Part shown: positions 31,263 to 38,258 of the stretch, piece after piece
Numbering within the stretch: position 1 is the stretch's first letter
Layout of the letters: each line of letters begins with the position of its first letter
Source: Arbacia lixula
Taxonomy: Eukaryota > Echinodermata > Echinoidea > Arbacioida > Arbaciidae
Length of the DNA stretch: 64,000 bases
Direction of reading: 5' to 3'
Assembly: GCA_963669155.1 (NCBI GenBank)
Contig: OZ022586.1
Coordinates: forward strand, 6,704,634 to 6,768,633
Position numbers and translations under genes: made by a program
Notes under the pieces: model-generated
What the model saw: only the letters and a program-made list of their open reading frames with translations
What the model was told of the DNA's origin: nothing
Database searches by the model: none

Positions 31263-33704
31263 CATGCAGTAGTAGTAGGAGGAGGAGGAGGAGGAGGAGG
31301 AGGAGGAGGAGGAGGAGGAGGAAGAGTACATTCACTGCACATGTGTGCAATCCACCCAATCTCCCTCCTCCATTCAACCAAGCCCAACGATCCATCATGT
31401 CGGTGAATCACAGCATTAGCGCTTCGTTTGAAGTCGGCGACCGAAGAACAGTGTGAGCCAATTAGAGCGTTTACGTGAGACGTTTGTAGTCACTTATTAA
31501 AATGCCTCAAAACTGGGCGGACACCCCCTGGTGTTTTCAGCTATTTCCTTTCCTTTTTACACTTTCTCTGCTTGTTCTCTCCTCCCTCCTCGGGAAGGAA
31601 AAGATGCTATTTTTTAAATGCTACTTCAGAAGCAAAATGCATTCTATTCACTTGCATTGCTCTTCACATTCTCCCCCCCCCCCCCCCAAAAAAAAGGATA
31701 CAACTAATAAATAATATGCAATGCAAAATGATGATCAACCAACAAAGCTACTGTACAGCAGCATCTTTTTGCAATCTCATCTCTGTTTGATCACAAGTCA
31801 GCATGGGTCAGAAGATTTGAAACAAACACTGACATAAATCCTTCAGCCATATACTCTGCTTACATCAGACAGACATACAAGCATCATTACCAGCAAACTG
31901 TTAATAGCCATTTGGTAAGGCTGACCCAGATCCCACTTCCTGATAGATATTAGGTGTACATGACTTGTACTCATACGTACACAGAGCCAGGACATGTTCT
32001 GTGTACACTACAGCTCAAAGGAATTGGCATAGGGAAAAGGAAAGGGAAGAAAGGGAAGGAGCCGCAGTTTTAAACCGTGGTATATTTTGTCCAGTTTGGC
32101 ATGAAACATGAAGCTTTTTACGTTAAAGAATCACGTTTCAGGCTGAACTTTCTTCCCTTTCCCTTTCCCTATGCCAATTCCTTTGAGCTGTTGTGTACCT
32201 CTATTGATGCTTATTTTCATTCAGGCAAAGACTTTTGGACATACTTTTCAAGGGGAATGCATCTTTGAAAATAAGTTGAAAGAAAGAAATGTACAAAAAA
32301 GCAGATAAACTAACTGGCAAACAAAGTGAAATGTGCTTGAAAATTACAAATAATCGCTTATAAATTGGTATAATCTGTATCATCAAAGCAAGACAATAGC
32401 CAGATCATCAATTGTCTACCAAGTAAGATTACTAGGCTAGTGATTGTTTTTTTTTTTTCAACAAAAATAATTCCCTTATTGTTACATGTTTTACCATTTT
32501 TTTCTCTAGCTTTGGCCAACCTCTTCAAAATTTAACTTAACTTATTATTGGAGATACATTGCTATTTATTTTCATCTCTATGAAGGTCTTGCAACATTTG
32601 TTTATTTTTTTTATATTGCTTTAATCTATCTATCTATTCATTTCAATCATTCATTTATTGGGGGTAATATAATTTCAAATGAACTGCACTGTATTTTTGT
32701 ATGTTTTATGTATGTTTGTATGTTTGAATGTTTGTATGTTTGTATGTTTTAAGTACGTTTGTATGATTTTATGTAGAAGTAGTAGTAATGATTATGTGTT
32801 TTTACCATGCAGTCCCATTCCATGATCTTCACTGGTTGCAGATTTTTTTTACATTTCATTAACTTGATCATTTTGAGATGATTCCTTCCTAGCATCCTGA
32901 AATCAAATAAGAACGGGACACCGTGGTAACGGTATAATGACACTCCATTGATCACAGATCCTGTAGTCTGTACCACTACTAACCCTTATCTTTAAAAATG
33001 CAATTCCTTTTTATTTTATAATATGTAGATCAATGAATACTGCTTTAATTCCATGCTGTAATTATAGCAGACACCAGGGTTTATCACCATCAGCAGTATT
33101 TATTGCCTATTTGGCTCAAGTCTGACCCAGTTTGGACTTCCTGTCTGATATTGCATGTACAAGTACATGTACTTGACTGTACACACAGCTGATTATCTTC
33201 ATTTGTGCAGATACTAACTACTATATGTGCAATTAAGCCTCTTAGTCCCATATGCAGTAAATTGTGATAGTAAATAGTGGTAGTTAAATACAAGCTGTGA
33301 TTGGCTAGATTGGTACCACATGAACCCCCCCCCCCCCTCAAAAAGTTATAGTGTACATATGTGCAATATAACTTGATTTTTGGAGGGTGAAACCCGTGTT
33401 ACATGAATGGGGAGAATTACACTGCGTACTTTTATGGCGCATTGCTCATTGCATATTTGCTATGATTTGTTATGATTTGTATATCTTGTTGTGACAAACC
33501 CTTGTAAAACTGTCCCACCACAGCCAGTTAAACACAAGGGGTAGAAGTGGTAAATATTACCGGAGCATAATGGCAGAACCTTTCAAACATTGATATCTTA
33601 ATTCTCACCTTAATATCAGTTGTTTCCATACACTTGACTGAGTTGAAGCTACCGTTTGGCTGGTAGACCTTCAGCATCATCTTCTCTCCCGCCTTCGACG
33701 CCAT
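5405..33704 (-). CDS. PTK2: Focal adhesion kinase family gene, 5' nine coding exons (FERM domain); partial
   Basis: This is the N-terminal part of a FAK-family non-receptor tyrosine kinase, which couples integrin and growth factor signals at focal adhesions. Joined exons: 33704-33609, 26261-26086, 23739-23652, 22215-22073, 19845-19791, 18636-18496, 16434-16357, 15951-15847, 5522-5405. They total 1000 nt, 333 codons plus one base, and every junction keeps frame. Residues 10-110 resemble FERM lobe F1, 111-235 F2 and 236-333 F3. Recognisable stretches include [55 protein letters not shown] and [11 protein letters not shown], which align with vertebrate FAK without gaps through the F2 lobe (offset 30 from human numbering, recalled). 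The basic patch K216/K218/R221/K222 of human FAK is kept as K186, K188, R191, K192. Linker, kinase and FAT regions are not found and should lie left of position 1. Invertebrates usually have one FAK/PYK2 gene, so PTK2 is used as a family symbol. Confidence 0.94.
5588..5746. mobile_element. Palindromic MITE 'GGGCCCTGTTGCATAAAAC', copy 1
   Basis: Begins GGGCCCTGTTGCATAAAACT and ends with the complement. The arms contain repeated ATTAATGGTAACT/AGTTACCAT words and a central CCATGGTAAC. About 160 bp, non-coding. In intron 8, 66 bases upstream of exon 9's acceptor. Confidence 0.85.
5899..6422. mobile_element. TTAA-flanked MITE 'GCCCGTCCCTTTT', copy 1
   Basis: TTAA then AGACAGCCCGTCCCTTTT at the left and GCAAAAGGGACAGACAATCT then TTAA at the right. 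Long AT-rich interior. TTAA target sites are the hallmark of piggyBac-type transposons. Intron 8. Confidence 0.75.
6424..6612 (-). mobile_element. tRNA-derived SINE
   Basis: On the minus strand a pol III A box (TGGTTTAGTGG, 6605-6595) is followed by a B box (GGTTCAAAACC, 6561-6551) at tRNA spacing, with a CTCTTAC anticodon-loop-like segment between them. The body continues with CCTTGGACAAAGTGTTTCAC, a phrase seen in many SINEs of marine animals. It starts just after the TTAA-flanked element ending at 6422. No intact tRNA acceptor stem is visible, so it is not called a tRNA gene. Confidence 0.7.
6955..7429. mobile_element. TTAA-flanked long-hairpin MITE 'AAGGGGAAGTTCACCCT'
   Basis: TTAA then AGGGGAAGTTCACCCTAAAA at the left; the right end is the complement followed by TTAA. 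Arms of about 150 bp (including GAAAGAAACATATGAGTGAA) are nearly perfect inverted repeats around an AT-rich centre. Related pieces lie at 5087-5127 (one end only), about 21660-22052 (right-hand interior), and 59750-59850. Confidence 0.8.
7825..8720. repeat. Pyrimidine-rich tracts with (CTT)n and (CCT)n
   Basis: (CTT)5-6 and (CCT)7 at 7828-7866, and pyrimidine-rich stretches at 7870-8010 and 8430-8720. Between them GACAAAAGGAAGCAACT (8026) and its complement (8230) mark a possible inverted-repeat insertion. Arg/Lys-rich minus frames are artefacts. FAK intron 8. Confidence 0.7.
9121..11302. other. FAK intron 8, no recognised feature
   Basis: AT-rich single-copy-looking DNA. Short ORFs have no recognisable similarity, and no FAK-like exon was seen on the minus strand. 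Confidence 0.6.
11303..11800. repeat. Large near-perfect inverted repeat (hairpin, ~235 bp arms)
   Basis: Left arm from GGACAATCTGGAAGAGGTTT and right arm ending AACCTCTTCC fold over a centre at GTCTTCACTCCTGAAGAC (about 11545-11575). Arms share long blocks such as AAAGTAGAGTATTCTTTCCA and its complement. Probably a foldback transposon remnant; no ORF. In FAK intron 8. Confidence 0.85.
11801..13714. other. FAK intron 8, no recognised feature
   Basis: AT-rich. Only loose short inverted words (ACTGTAAAACCGGTCATTTA at 13461 with AATTACCGGTTTTACAGTAT at 13616), which may be the ends of a small MITE of about 175 bp. Confidence 0.5.
13715..14310. repeat. Compound AGT microsatellite with higher-order units
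   Basis: Four blocks beginning GTGTCAGCAGTACTAGTAGT (near 13726, 13826, 13950, 14106) continue with CAAAATAGTAGTAAGTAGTA and then (AGT)n of varying length. The polythreonine and polytyrosine frames are low-complexity translations. FAK intron 8. Confidence 0.92.
14979..15222. mobile_element. Inverted-repeat MITE 'TACTAATAAATACTATTTAG'
   Basis: Left arm TACTAATAAATACTATTTAG...AAACTTTCGGTAACAC is the complement of GTGTTACCGAAAGTTTTGCT...TTTATTAGTA. A second inner hairpin (TTTTATATTTTCTAACACTT with its complement) lies inside. FAK intron 8. Confidence 0.8.
15847..15951 (-). CDS. PTK2: FAK exon 8 (FERM F3)
   Basis: 105 nt, 35 codons, residues 260-294: [20 protein letters not shown] then [14 protein letters not shown]. 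Acceptor CTCTTGCAG, donor GAG|GTAGGG at 15846, phase 0. Aligns with PTHLADFTQVQTIQ and [11 protein letters not shown] of human FAK. The next intron is 10.3 kb. Confidence 0.95.
16357..16434 (-). CDS. PTK2: FAK exon 7 (FERM F2-F3)
   Basis: 78 nt, 26 codons, residues 234-259: [20 protein letters not shown] then TDKAAT. Acceptor CCCCTGCAG, donor ACA|GTAAGC at 16356, both phase 0. Matches human SWIISVELAIGPEEGISYLT. The intron to exon 8 is only 405 bp, the shortest in the gene. Confidence 0.95.
16661..16791. mobile_element. Palindromic MITE 'GGGCCCTGTTGCATAAAAC', copy 2
   Basis: Begins GGGCCCCGCTGCATAAAACT and ends TTTTATGCAACAGGGCCC. Slightly shorter (131 bp) because the left arm has lost about 28 bp. 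In FAK intron 6. Confidence 0.85.
17133..17459. mobile_element. TTAA-flanked MITE 'GCCCGTCCCTTTT', copy 2
   Basis: TTAA, then GGTGGCCCGTCCCTTTTGCA on the left and GTAAAAGGGAAGGGCCCTCT, TTAA on the right. The interior (CTGAAAGTTCCCTGACTTTG and following) is shared at ~85-90% by eye with the copy at 52.9 kb. FAK intron 6. Confidence 0.85.
17668..18463. mobile_element. 796-bp foldback element with 'ATAAGACGCA' ends, beside FAK exon 6
   Basis: Two ~375 bp arms in inverted orientation meet at a spacer near 18050-18075. Outer ends read CCGTAT...AAGACGC and GCGTCTTATACACCG...ATACGG, with TA on each side. The arms share long blocks, for example ATAGCGGCTCTGATCTAACG and its complement. The centre has AGGTGGCGCTG. 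It occupies 39% of intron 6 and ends 32 bases from the donor of exon 6. Confidence 0.88.
18496..18636 (-). CDS. PTK2: FAK exon 6 (FERM F2)
   Basis: 141 nt, 47 codons, residues 187-233: [20 protein letters not shown] at the start and [13 protein letters not shown] at the end. Acceptor TTTACTGCAG, donor GGG|GTATGT at 18495. This is the best conserved exon (human LRKLIQQTFRQFANLNREE). A 796 bp foldback element ends at 18463, only 32 bases inside the intron, and a decayed partial copy of the exon's 5' end lies at 18746-18789. Confidence 0.96.
18746..18789 (-). pseudogene. Decayed partial copy of FAK exon 6 and its acceptor
   Basis: Read on the minus strand, this stretch repeats the acceptor and first bases of exon 6: a GTGCAG acceptor followed by codons for PKNLSKLIL, then a short deletion and the remnant of the KQFA region, then a stop about 17 codons in. 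It lies 110 bases upstream of the true acceptor. The copy has R191 changed to serine and about eight bases deleted. It looks like a tandem duplication of the exon boundary that has decayed; if used, it would truncate the protein. Confidence 0.7.
19105..19240 (-). mobile_element. Short 3'-end copy of the same LINE
   Basis: The reverse complement of this stretch matches 27503-27600: the last codons (a variant of DNYFKIL), the bases around the stop, the ATGCGTCTCTAAGAATTGAA-like 3' tail, and an (ATT)n tract that is longer here (AAT repeats at 19108-19135 on the plus strand). It lies in intron 5 in the same sense as FAK. It is a severely 5'-truncated insertion of the family at 27.2 kb. Confidence 0.8.
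19791..19845 (-). CDS. PTK2: FAK exon 5 (FERM F2)
   Basis: 55 nt; completes E168 and encodes residues 169-186 ([18 protein letters not shown]). Acceptor TTTCTCAACAG, donor AAG|GTAATC at 19790, phase 0 out. It matches KDVGLKRFFPKSLLDS of vertebrate FAK. K186 is the first residue of the basic phosphoinositide-binding patch, which the intron splits. Confidence 0.94.
19846..20842. other. FAK intron 4, no recognised feature
   Basis: No gene seen. Minus-strand frames at 20199-20736 show no family similarity. Confidence 0.5.
20843..21078. repeat. Duplicated 84-bp block, period ~152
   Basis: AAAATATCAAAGTAAGCTGC... to ATTGTACATGTACTTCTC occurs at 20842-20922 and 20995-21078, separated by ~70 unrelated bases. 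FAK intron 4. Confidence 0.85.
21303..21533. mobile_element. Foldback MITE 'CTCAAAGGAATTGGCAT' family, copy 2
   Basis: 231 bp, both arms nearly intact, TA at 21301-21302 and 21534-21535. Ends CACTACAGCTC and GAGCTGTAGTG are exact complements. In FAK intron 4, about 540 bases from exon 4. Confidence 0.92.
22073..22215 (-). CDS. PTK2: FAK exon 4 (FERM F2)
   Basis: 143 nt; residues 121-167 and two bases of codon 168. Acceptor TGAACCCAG, donor GA|GTGAGT at 22072. Contains [20 protein letters not shown] and MRRFFKDM. These residues form the F2 face that, in human FAK, packs on the kinase C-lobe. Human Y180 and Y194 are both phenylalanine here (F150, F164), M183 and L197 are kept (M153, L167), and V196 is tyrosine (Y166). 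Confidence 0.95.
22321..22500 (+). mobile_element. Retroposon 3' tail with GGCGCTAT motif
   Basis: Contains TGCAAAGTGCCTAGAGATAA then TTGGGCGCTATACAA and an ATTATC/ATTATT tail. Such 'AAGCGCC...GGCGCTATA...ATTATT' ends are common on CR1/L2-like LINEs and their SINE partners. No coding part is visible. Located in intron 3, antisense to FAK. Confidence 0.55.
22565..22723. mobile_element. Palindromic MITE 'GGGCCCTGTTGCATAAAAC', copy 3
   Basis: 159 bp, full length, in FAK intron 3. It is the first of three different palindromic elements standing nearly head to tail (22565-22723, 22811-22947, 22960-23282). Confidence 0.85.
22811..22947. mobile_element. Palindromic MITE 'GGGGCATTTCATCAAAGGAC'
   Basis: Inverted arms GGGGCATTTCATCAAAGGAC and GTCCTTTGATGAAATGCCCC enclose a second pair around CTTGTCGGA...TATCTGACAAG. 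Single copy in the window, FAK intron 3. Confidence 0.8.
22960..23282. mobile_element. TIR element 'GCCCTGCATCACAAAG' with ATCGATTGAT-rich interior
   Basis: Ends GCCCTGCATCACAAAG and CTTTGTGATACGGGCC are imperfect complements. The interior holds repeats of TTGCTATCTATTGCAACT and of GATCAAT/ATTGATC words. No coding potential. FAK intron 3. Confidence 0.7.
23652..23739 (-). CDS. PTK2: FAK exon 3 (FERM F1-F2)
   Basis: 88 nt; completes K91 and encodes residues 92-120 ([19 protein letters not shown] then FFYFYDQ). Acceptor TTTGCAACAG, donor CAG|GTAAAA at 23651, phase 0 out. It matches the RIRYLPKGF and FFYQQ stretch of vertebrate FAK. Confidence 0.95.
24170..26130 (-). repeat. Minisatellite built from the 3' end of FAK exon 2 plus donor site
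   Basis: About eleven decayed to near-perfect copies of the exon 2 tail lie in intron 2 after the real one. The reverse complement of GTAAG (plus-strand CTTAC) or a variant falls at about 24197, 24344, 24512, 24665, 24862, 25021, 25218, 25389, 25563, 25717 and 25917, and the true donor is at 26081-26085. Spacing is 147-200 bases. Each unit carries ~45 exon-like bases (codons for [12 protein letters not shown] or close variants) and a purine-rich filler (pyrimidine on the plus strand) with C runs up to about 17. Most copies keep GTAAG; the 25218 copy has GCAAG and the 24512 copy GTAAC. No pyrimidine-rich acceptor precedes the copies, so they are decoy donors, not whole exons. Confidence 0.93.
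26086..26261 (-). CDS. PTK2: FAK exon 2 (FERM F1)
   Basis: Residues 33-90 plus two bases of codon 91. Acceptor CCCCACAG before 26261, phase 0; donor GGAA|GTAAGC at 26085, phase 2. The segment [11 protein letters not shown] then [13 protein letters not shown] matches the SEEVHWLHVDM and YELAHPPEEW region of vertebrate FAK. The last ~45 bases of this exon, together with the donor, are the seed of the minisatellite that fills the first 1.9 kb of the following intron. Confidence 0.95.
26262..27232. other. FAK intron 1, region next to exon 2
   Basis: AT-rich, no exon recognised. The part from about 26870 may be older LINE sequence preceding the fragment at 27.2 kb, but I could not assign it. Confidence 0.4.
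27236..27562 (+). mobile_element. 5'-truncated non-LTR retrotransposon (LINE), C-terminal end of reverse transcriptase ORF
   Basis: The plus frame reads [20 protein letters not shown], followed by a [17 protein letters not shown] motif and [10 protein letters not shown], then a TGA at 27560-27562. This is the typical tail of CR1/L2/jockey-type ORF2 proteins (a variant of FSVAAPKLWNSLP then FKxxLKTHLF). A stop (TAG) lies just upstream at 27233, so only about 108 codons remain and the copy is dead. The 3' tail at 27563-27612 ends in AT-rich ATT-like repeats. It sits in FAK intron 1, antisense to the gene. Confidence 0.85.
28170..28548. repeat. Two-unit tandem duplication (~185 bp)
   Basis: GAGAAACATTACTTGTTTTA at about 28170 recurs at 28352 with the whole following ~180 bases (including CAATTCAGAATGTATTCATT and AATCATGTGTGGATT). 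By eye about 85% identical. FAK intron 1. Confidence 0.85.
28779..29100. repeat. CT-rich microsatellite tracts
   Basis: (CT)n runs at 28781-28850 and 28985-29025 among CT-rich sequence that continues to about 29830. FAK intron 1. Confidence 0.9.
29904..30062. mobile_element. Palindromic MITE 'GGGCCCTGTTGCATAAAAC', copy 4
   Basis: 159 bp, full length, in FAK intron 1 between CT-rich tracts. Confidence 0.85.
30213..30345. repeat. (CT)n followed by poly-C
   Basis: A pure CT run at about 30213-30267, then C9-C10 and a second C run near 30329. FAK intron 1. Confidence 0.9.
30830..31325. repeat. AGT then AGG microsatellite
   Basis: Irregular AGT repeats from 30830, near-pure (AGT)n over 30966-31262, then (AGG)n at 31278-31322. 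Long frames in every phase (polyvaline, polythreonine, polyleucine, polyserine) are artefacts. FAK intron 1. Confidence 0.93.
31330..33608. other. FAK intron 1, donor-proximal part
   Basis: Contains the foldback MITE at 32006, a TGTATGTTT-type repeat near 32700-32760, poly-C at 31673 and 33326, and otherwise AT-rich DNA without recognised exons. Confidence 0.5.
32006..32195. mobile_element. Foldback MITE, copy 3 (internal deletion)
   Basis: 190 bp. The left arm is complete, but the right arm lacks the ~40 bp between GGCTGAACT and TTCTTCCC. TA flanks at 32004-32005 and 32196-32197. In FAK intron 1. Confidence 0.9.
33609..33704 (-). CDS. PTK2: FAK exon 1 (first coding exon, ATG)
   Basis: Encodes residues 1-32, starting [15 protein letters not shown] and ending TTDIK, the first beta strand of FERM lobe F1. 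The ATG at 33704-33702 is the first methionine in frame; the frame stays open upstream to a GTG at 33737 and beyond without a methionine, so a further 5' coding exon is possible but not needed. The donor is AAG|GTGAGA at 33608, phase 0. Vertebrate FAK has about 30 extra residues before this point, so this N terminus is short. Confidence 0.85.
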
Positions 33705-34607
33705 GTCGGGTGATCCTCTGGCCTGATGTTTGTCCACAACTCTCTCTGTCTTGGTTTGATCTACCTGGTATGCCCCCCAAGTTAGTGAGGATTATCCACC
33801 TGCCTGCTATAGTTGGCCATCAGTACTGTGTTTTGGAGATATCCTGTGGTTATAACAACAACAGGAAGAAAACGATTCATACAATATACCGATACGTGTA
33901 AGATAACATGTCCTGTGTTATTGTCTTGTTTTCCACATTCATTATGAAACCAGTAGAACTGATTTATAGGTTGGCTCCAAGAATTAAGATTTGAAAACGT
34001 TCAAAAGCATACACCAAAATGACTGGAGCCCTTTGAAAATCAATTCAAATCAATCCCTTAAATACAATGACGGGTATAGCATTCACGATTCATACAGACA
34101 TTTAGAAGAAATGTCTTCAAGTTAAATAGAAGTATTTACAACATTTATAATTTTACAAACTGGGAGCACATAGGACTATGAGGTGGATAATAACCTTAAA
34201 GCTGTCAAGAAATAAAAATGTAATGTAAATTATATGCTATTTATCATAAACGAATGCGCCATCACAGACATTACATTCTTAGGGAGAACATGAAAGGTCT
34301 GTGGTGACCTTTTTATGAAGGTCATGATTTACAGCAAACATCCCTTAACTCTATACAATACCTGACAGAATTCTGTTAAATATAAAAATTCACGCTTCCA
34401 AGTTCTGAAGAAGGATGGGAAATGTGATGTCCATCAAGCTGGAATAGCCCTAATGGGGTGCAAAAATAATCACAGCACCAAGTAGATCTTTCTCTAGTAG
34501 CGATGGCTAGCAGATCTAAACAATAGCCTGATCCTGACAAACATTCGTGCACCGCGAGGGTCACCCCTGGCTAACGCTGCACAGATGGACTATGTATACA
34601 TCACAGT

Positions 34608-35053
34608 AGGTGCGTCTTCATTAGCCTGATCAGACGAAATAGCGAGCTAGTTTGCTGATCCGGGAAATAGCCTGAAGTTGCAATTGCGTCTTCATTAGCT
34701 CGAAACTCGGGATATGTAAGCTCAAAACTCGAGATGCATAGATTATCTCGATGTTCGCACACGCGACTGAAATAGGCCACGACCGCATGGATTCGGTTGT
34801 GAGCTCACATTCACGCATGTATAAAAACCTACTACATAAACAATGCCTTGTGCGTGCTGATGTATGCCGGGATTGAGAAATTATCAGGCTAATGAGTACG
34901 CTCCGAGCTAGCTCCATCTAGCCCAAGATTTCTTTGGAAATTTTCTTGACCAAATAGCTAGCTATTTTTCCTGATCTGGCTGATGAAGACGCAAATAGCT
35001 AGCCATCAGAACTAGCTAGCTATTTCGCCACATCGTGCTAATGAAGACACCCC
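34608..35053. mobile_element. MITE 'GGTGCGTCTTCATTAGC', copy 1
   Basis: Outer ends AGGTGCGTCTTCATTAGCCT and GCTAATGAAGACACCCC are complements. The interior is rich in AGCTAGCTATTT words and includes CACGACCGCATGGATTCGG. 446 bp. It is inverted relative to the other three copies. Confidence 0.82.
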
Positions 35054-36479
35054 TCTAGTGTGATCCGAGAGCTTCGAGACAGACACAGATATGAGGGTAT
35101 AAATAAATACTGGGGATAAAGAGGGTCCCTCCTCACAACAGCACCACAATCTGTGACATATTTATGATTTGGCACCATGACAGAAGACAGCTGATGAGCG
35201 GCACCATCTTTTGTTGGAAGAAGTTAGCTGGTCTGGGGGGATGGTTCAATCTTTAATTAAACCACGTAAAATATCATGACAGATGGGGTGTCACTCAGAT
35301 TCCATACCTTCTGATACCAGGCAAGATATAAAAAACAGACATTTTCTCAACATACCAAGCTTACATCTATTAAAAGGTGAAACATATATTTAAATACAAT
35401 AATTTGAATAATAAACATAATTTGCAAACCATCAAAATGTCAACATTTCGAGACTGTCAAATTACCTATTTCTTGCATCAATTTGGTGCATGTCTGATAT
35501 TCATGCAGGCCTTTCTTACACATGATTAATATATGAATTTGTAATAATTCCAAGTACAAAGAAGGTCATTAGTACGGTCAATTTTTCAATAATACTATAT
35601 AATTGCCATTCACACATTAAATTTCATCTTGTAATTATACTTTGAAAGCTAGATTGCAGTAAAAATGAAACACGATGTAACAGCTGAGCCAGAATGAACT
35701 ACAAAGCATTTCATCAGTTAAACACTTTCATCTGGGGAAAAGATGGAGTCATCATGTCACAAGATTCCCCCAAGTTTGACATGACACGATTTAAATTTGA
35801 CATCCAATTTGCGAGGCTTGAATCCACTTCAAGGAACCATTCGTCCGTCAACATATCCTCAGAGATTACACAGCCCATCTCCACAGTAAATAGCACACAG
35901 ATTATGTCATATGACAGACACTATGGAAGGCCATCAATAACAAGATTCCCAAAATTCCTGCAAGGTTACCCATCATTTCTCATGGGATGGCATCACACAA
36001 GGGGAATCTACTGGAGAATCAGTCATAACTGAGGGGGAGGCATATTAGGCAGATTACACATTTGTTCAGTAGACATGGAACTGAAACTGAAATCTCAGCT
36101 TAGAGTCAAAACTTTGAAAGCACATTCTCTGTGTCCTCTCTGATAGACATACAACATTGAAGCTGAAAATAGTAAATATAATGTACATCCAGATATTTTG
36201 GTATTTTTACAGTATTTCCTATATGTCATGTAATGACTAGATGTGGTAGTACTGGATTGCATATGAACACAACTCCAGGGGGTTACCCTTCACCTAAAAA
36301 AAAAAATAAAGATTGCTTTCACTTTCATTCTTTTTTTTTTCTTTTAATCCCTCTTCCTGTTTCTTCTTTCTATCTCTTTCTCAAACTGTTCTCTCTCTAT
36401 ACTTCCTTTACTCATAAACTGTTGCTAATGTATCTCTCTCTGTTCATGCCCATACCACCACTATCATTCTACCTCTCAT

Positions 36480-36491
36480 CACCCCCCCCCC

Positions 36492-36545
<54 letters not shown>

Positions 36546-36868
36546 CTCCCTCCCTCCCGATAAGATTACAAAAATCCATGCTTAGTTGACCACTCAATTG
36601 CACCACCAAACCAATTTTATGAGCAATGTCAAACTGCTCATTTTGGCCACTAATCTGCATATTCCCCAATAGCAGAAACTGTGCACCTTCCATCGAATGA
36701 CTCACAAACCATTGCATATCTCTCTCTGCCCATGTCCACATGTATATCACCACTATTATTCGCACTCTCATCCCCACCCCCACCCCCCCCCCCCCCACTC
36801 CCTCCTCTCTCCCTCTTCTTCTATCCCTCCCTCTCTCTGCCCACCCCATCTCACTCTCTTTGTCTCTC

Positions 36869-36922
<54 letters not shown>

Positions 36923-36997
36923 ACTCTTTCTTTCCCCCTATCTCACTCTCTCTCACTCTCACGCCCCCCTCTCTCACTCTCTCTCTCTCTCTCACTC

Positions 36998-37042
<45 letters not shown>

Positions 37043-37065
37043 TTTCTCTTTTCATCTCTCTTTCT
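36480..37065. repeat. (CT)n and poly-C tracts
   Basis: C11 then (CT)n at 36481-36542; C14 near 36786; long (CT)n blocks 36862-37045 with GCT, ACT and TTT interruptions. Confidence 0.9.
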
Positions 37066-38041
37066 ACCCTACTTTTATACTCTACCAAATCAGCTCCAGA
37101 TATGAAAACACTCCTAAAGGCTAAAATGAAATGGACACCACTGGGATTATCACATCTTGATACAATTTTCAATTGTCTTTTAACAGCAATTTCTGGAAAG
37201 GGACCAGAAATCACCCAAAGGCATTACTCCTCACAATTTTAGGTGATTTGTGGTCTTATCTTACATTATGCTTATATTATTTTCTTAAAAAATACAAATC
37301 GCATGGTTATGATATGAATCTACAATCATATACCTGTGTCTAACATTGTGGCAATTTATAGAAAACTTTTAAAGAGTACCTGGTAATGTCCATCTTTCTT
37401 CTTTCGGTTCTACAAAGAGCTTTTTTTTTACTTACATGTAGTATTCCCTCCCATCTTTCTGTTCTGGGATTGCCTGCCCCCCCCCCCCTCCTCCATATCC
37501 CCCACCCCCTCCCCCCCCCCCCCCCATCCCCTCACCATCTTTGTTAATCCTTATCATTTTTTTCAGCCATATCATCTTTGCCTCAAAAACTCCGACCCCC
37601 AAAATGACTTTGTCCCTCTCCTCACTGTGTTTCCCTTTCTCATCTTCCTTCATCTGCTCTTTTATCTTATCTCCCCTCACGTAACTCATCTCACCCTGGT
37701 CAACCTCAAGCTCGCTCATAACCTGAACGGCTCCCATGACACACACAATCCAAGTACTCCAAGAGCGTGTTCACATCCAGTTGTTGAGCTGGAATCAGCG
37801 TTTCTAAACGTGGTCGATGAGATTTTGGTGAACGCAAACCCTGAAACACTCTTTACTAGTGCGCAAGGCTAATTCTTACTGCAGACAAATTGTTTCTATG
37901 TACGAGCTGGAATCAGCCTTTAATAAAACTGGATATTGGTGGATATAAAAACAAGAGCAAATTGTGAATGCCAAACCAGCGCTATGTTGATTAAGGCACA
38001 GTTATAGTGCACCTCTCATTTAAACCTTTGATACAGAGATA

Positions 38042-38258
38042 CACTACAGCTCAAAGGAATTGGCATAGGGAAAGGAAAAGGGAAGAAAGGTAAGGAGTCG
38101 CAGTTGTTTTGTCCAGTTCAACATGAAACATGATGCTTTTTAGGCTAAAGCATCATGTTTTATGCTGAACTGGACAAAATATACTGAGGTTTAAAACTAC
38201 GGCTCCTTCCCTTTCTTCCCTTTCCCTTTCCCTATGCCAATTCTTTTGAGCTGTAGTG
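38042..38258. mobile_element. Foldback MITE, copy 4
   Basis: 217 bp, TA flanks at 38040-38041 and 38259-38260. About 15 bp are missing from the left arm (the TTTAAACCGTGGTATA part), while the right arm is complete. Confidence 0.9.

Noticed and set aside
30795..31411. ORFs up to 203 codons on both strands (polyvaline, polythreonine, polyleucine, polyserine).
   Set aside because: Caused by AGT and AGG repeats without stops; every frame is open.
33705..33737. Upstream extension of the first FAK exon to a GTG at 33737.
   Set aside because: GTG is not a usual start in animals; the ATG at 33704 is the first in-frame methionine and gives a plausible FERM start.
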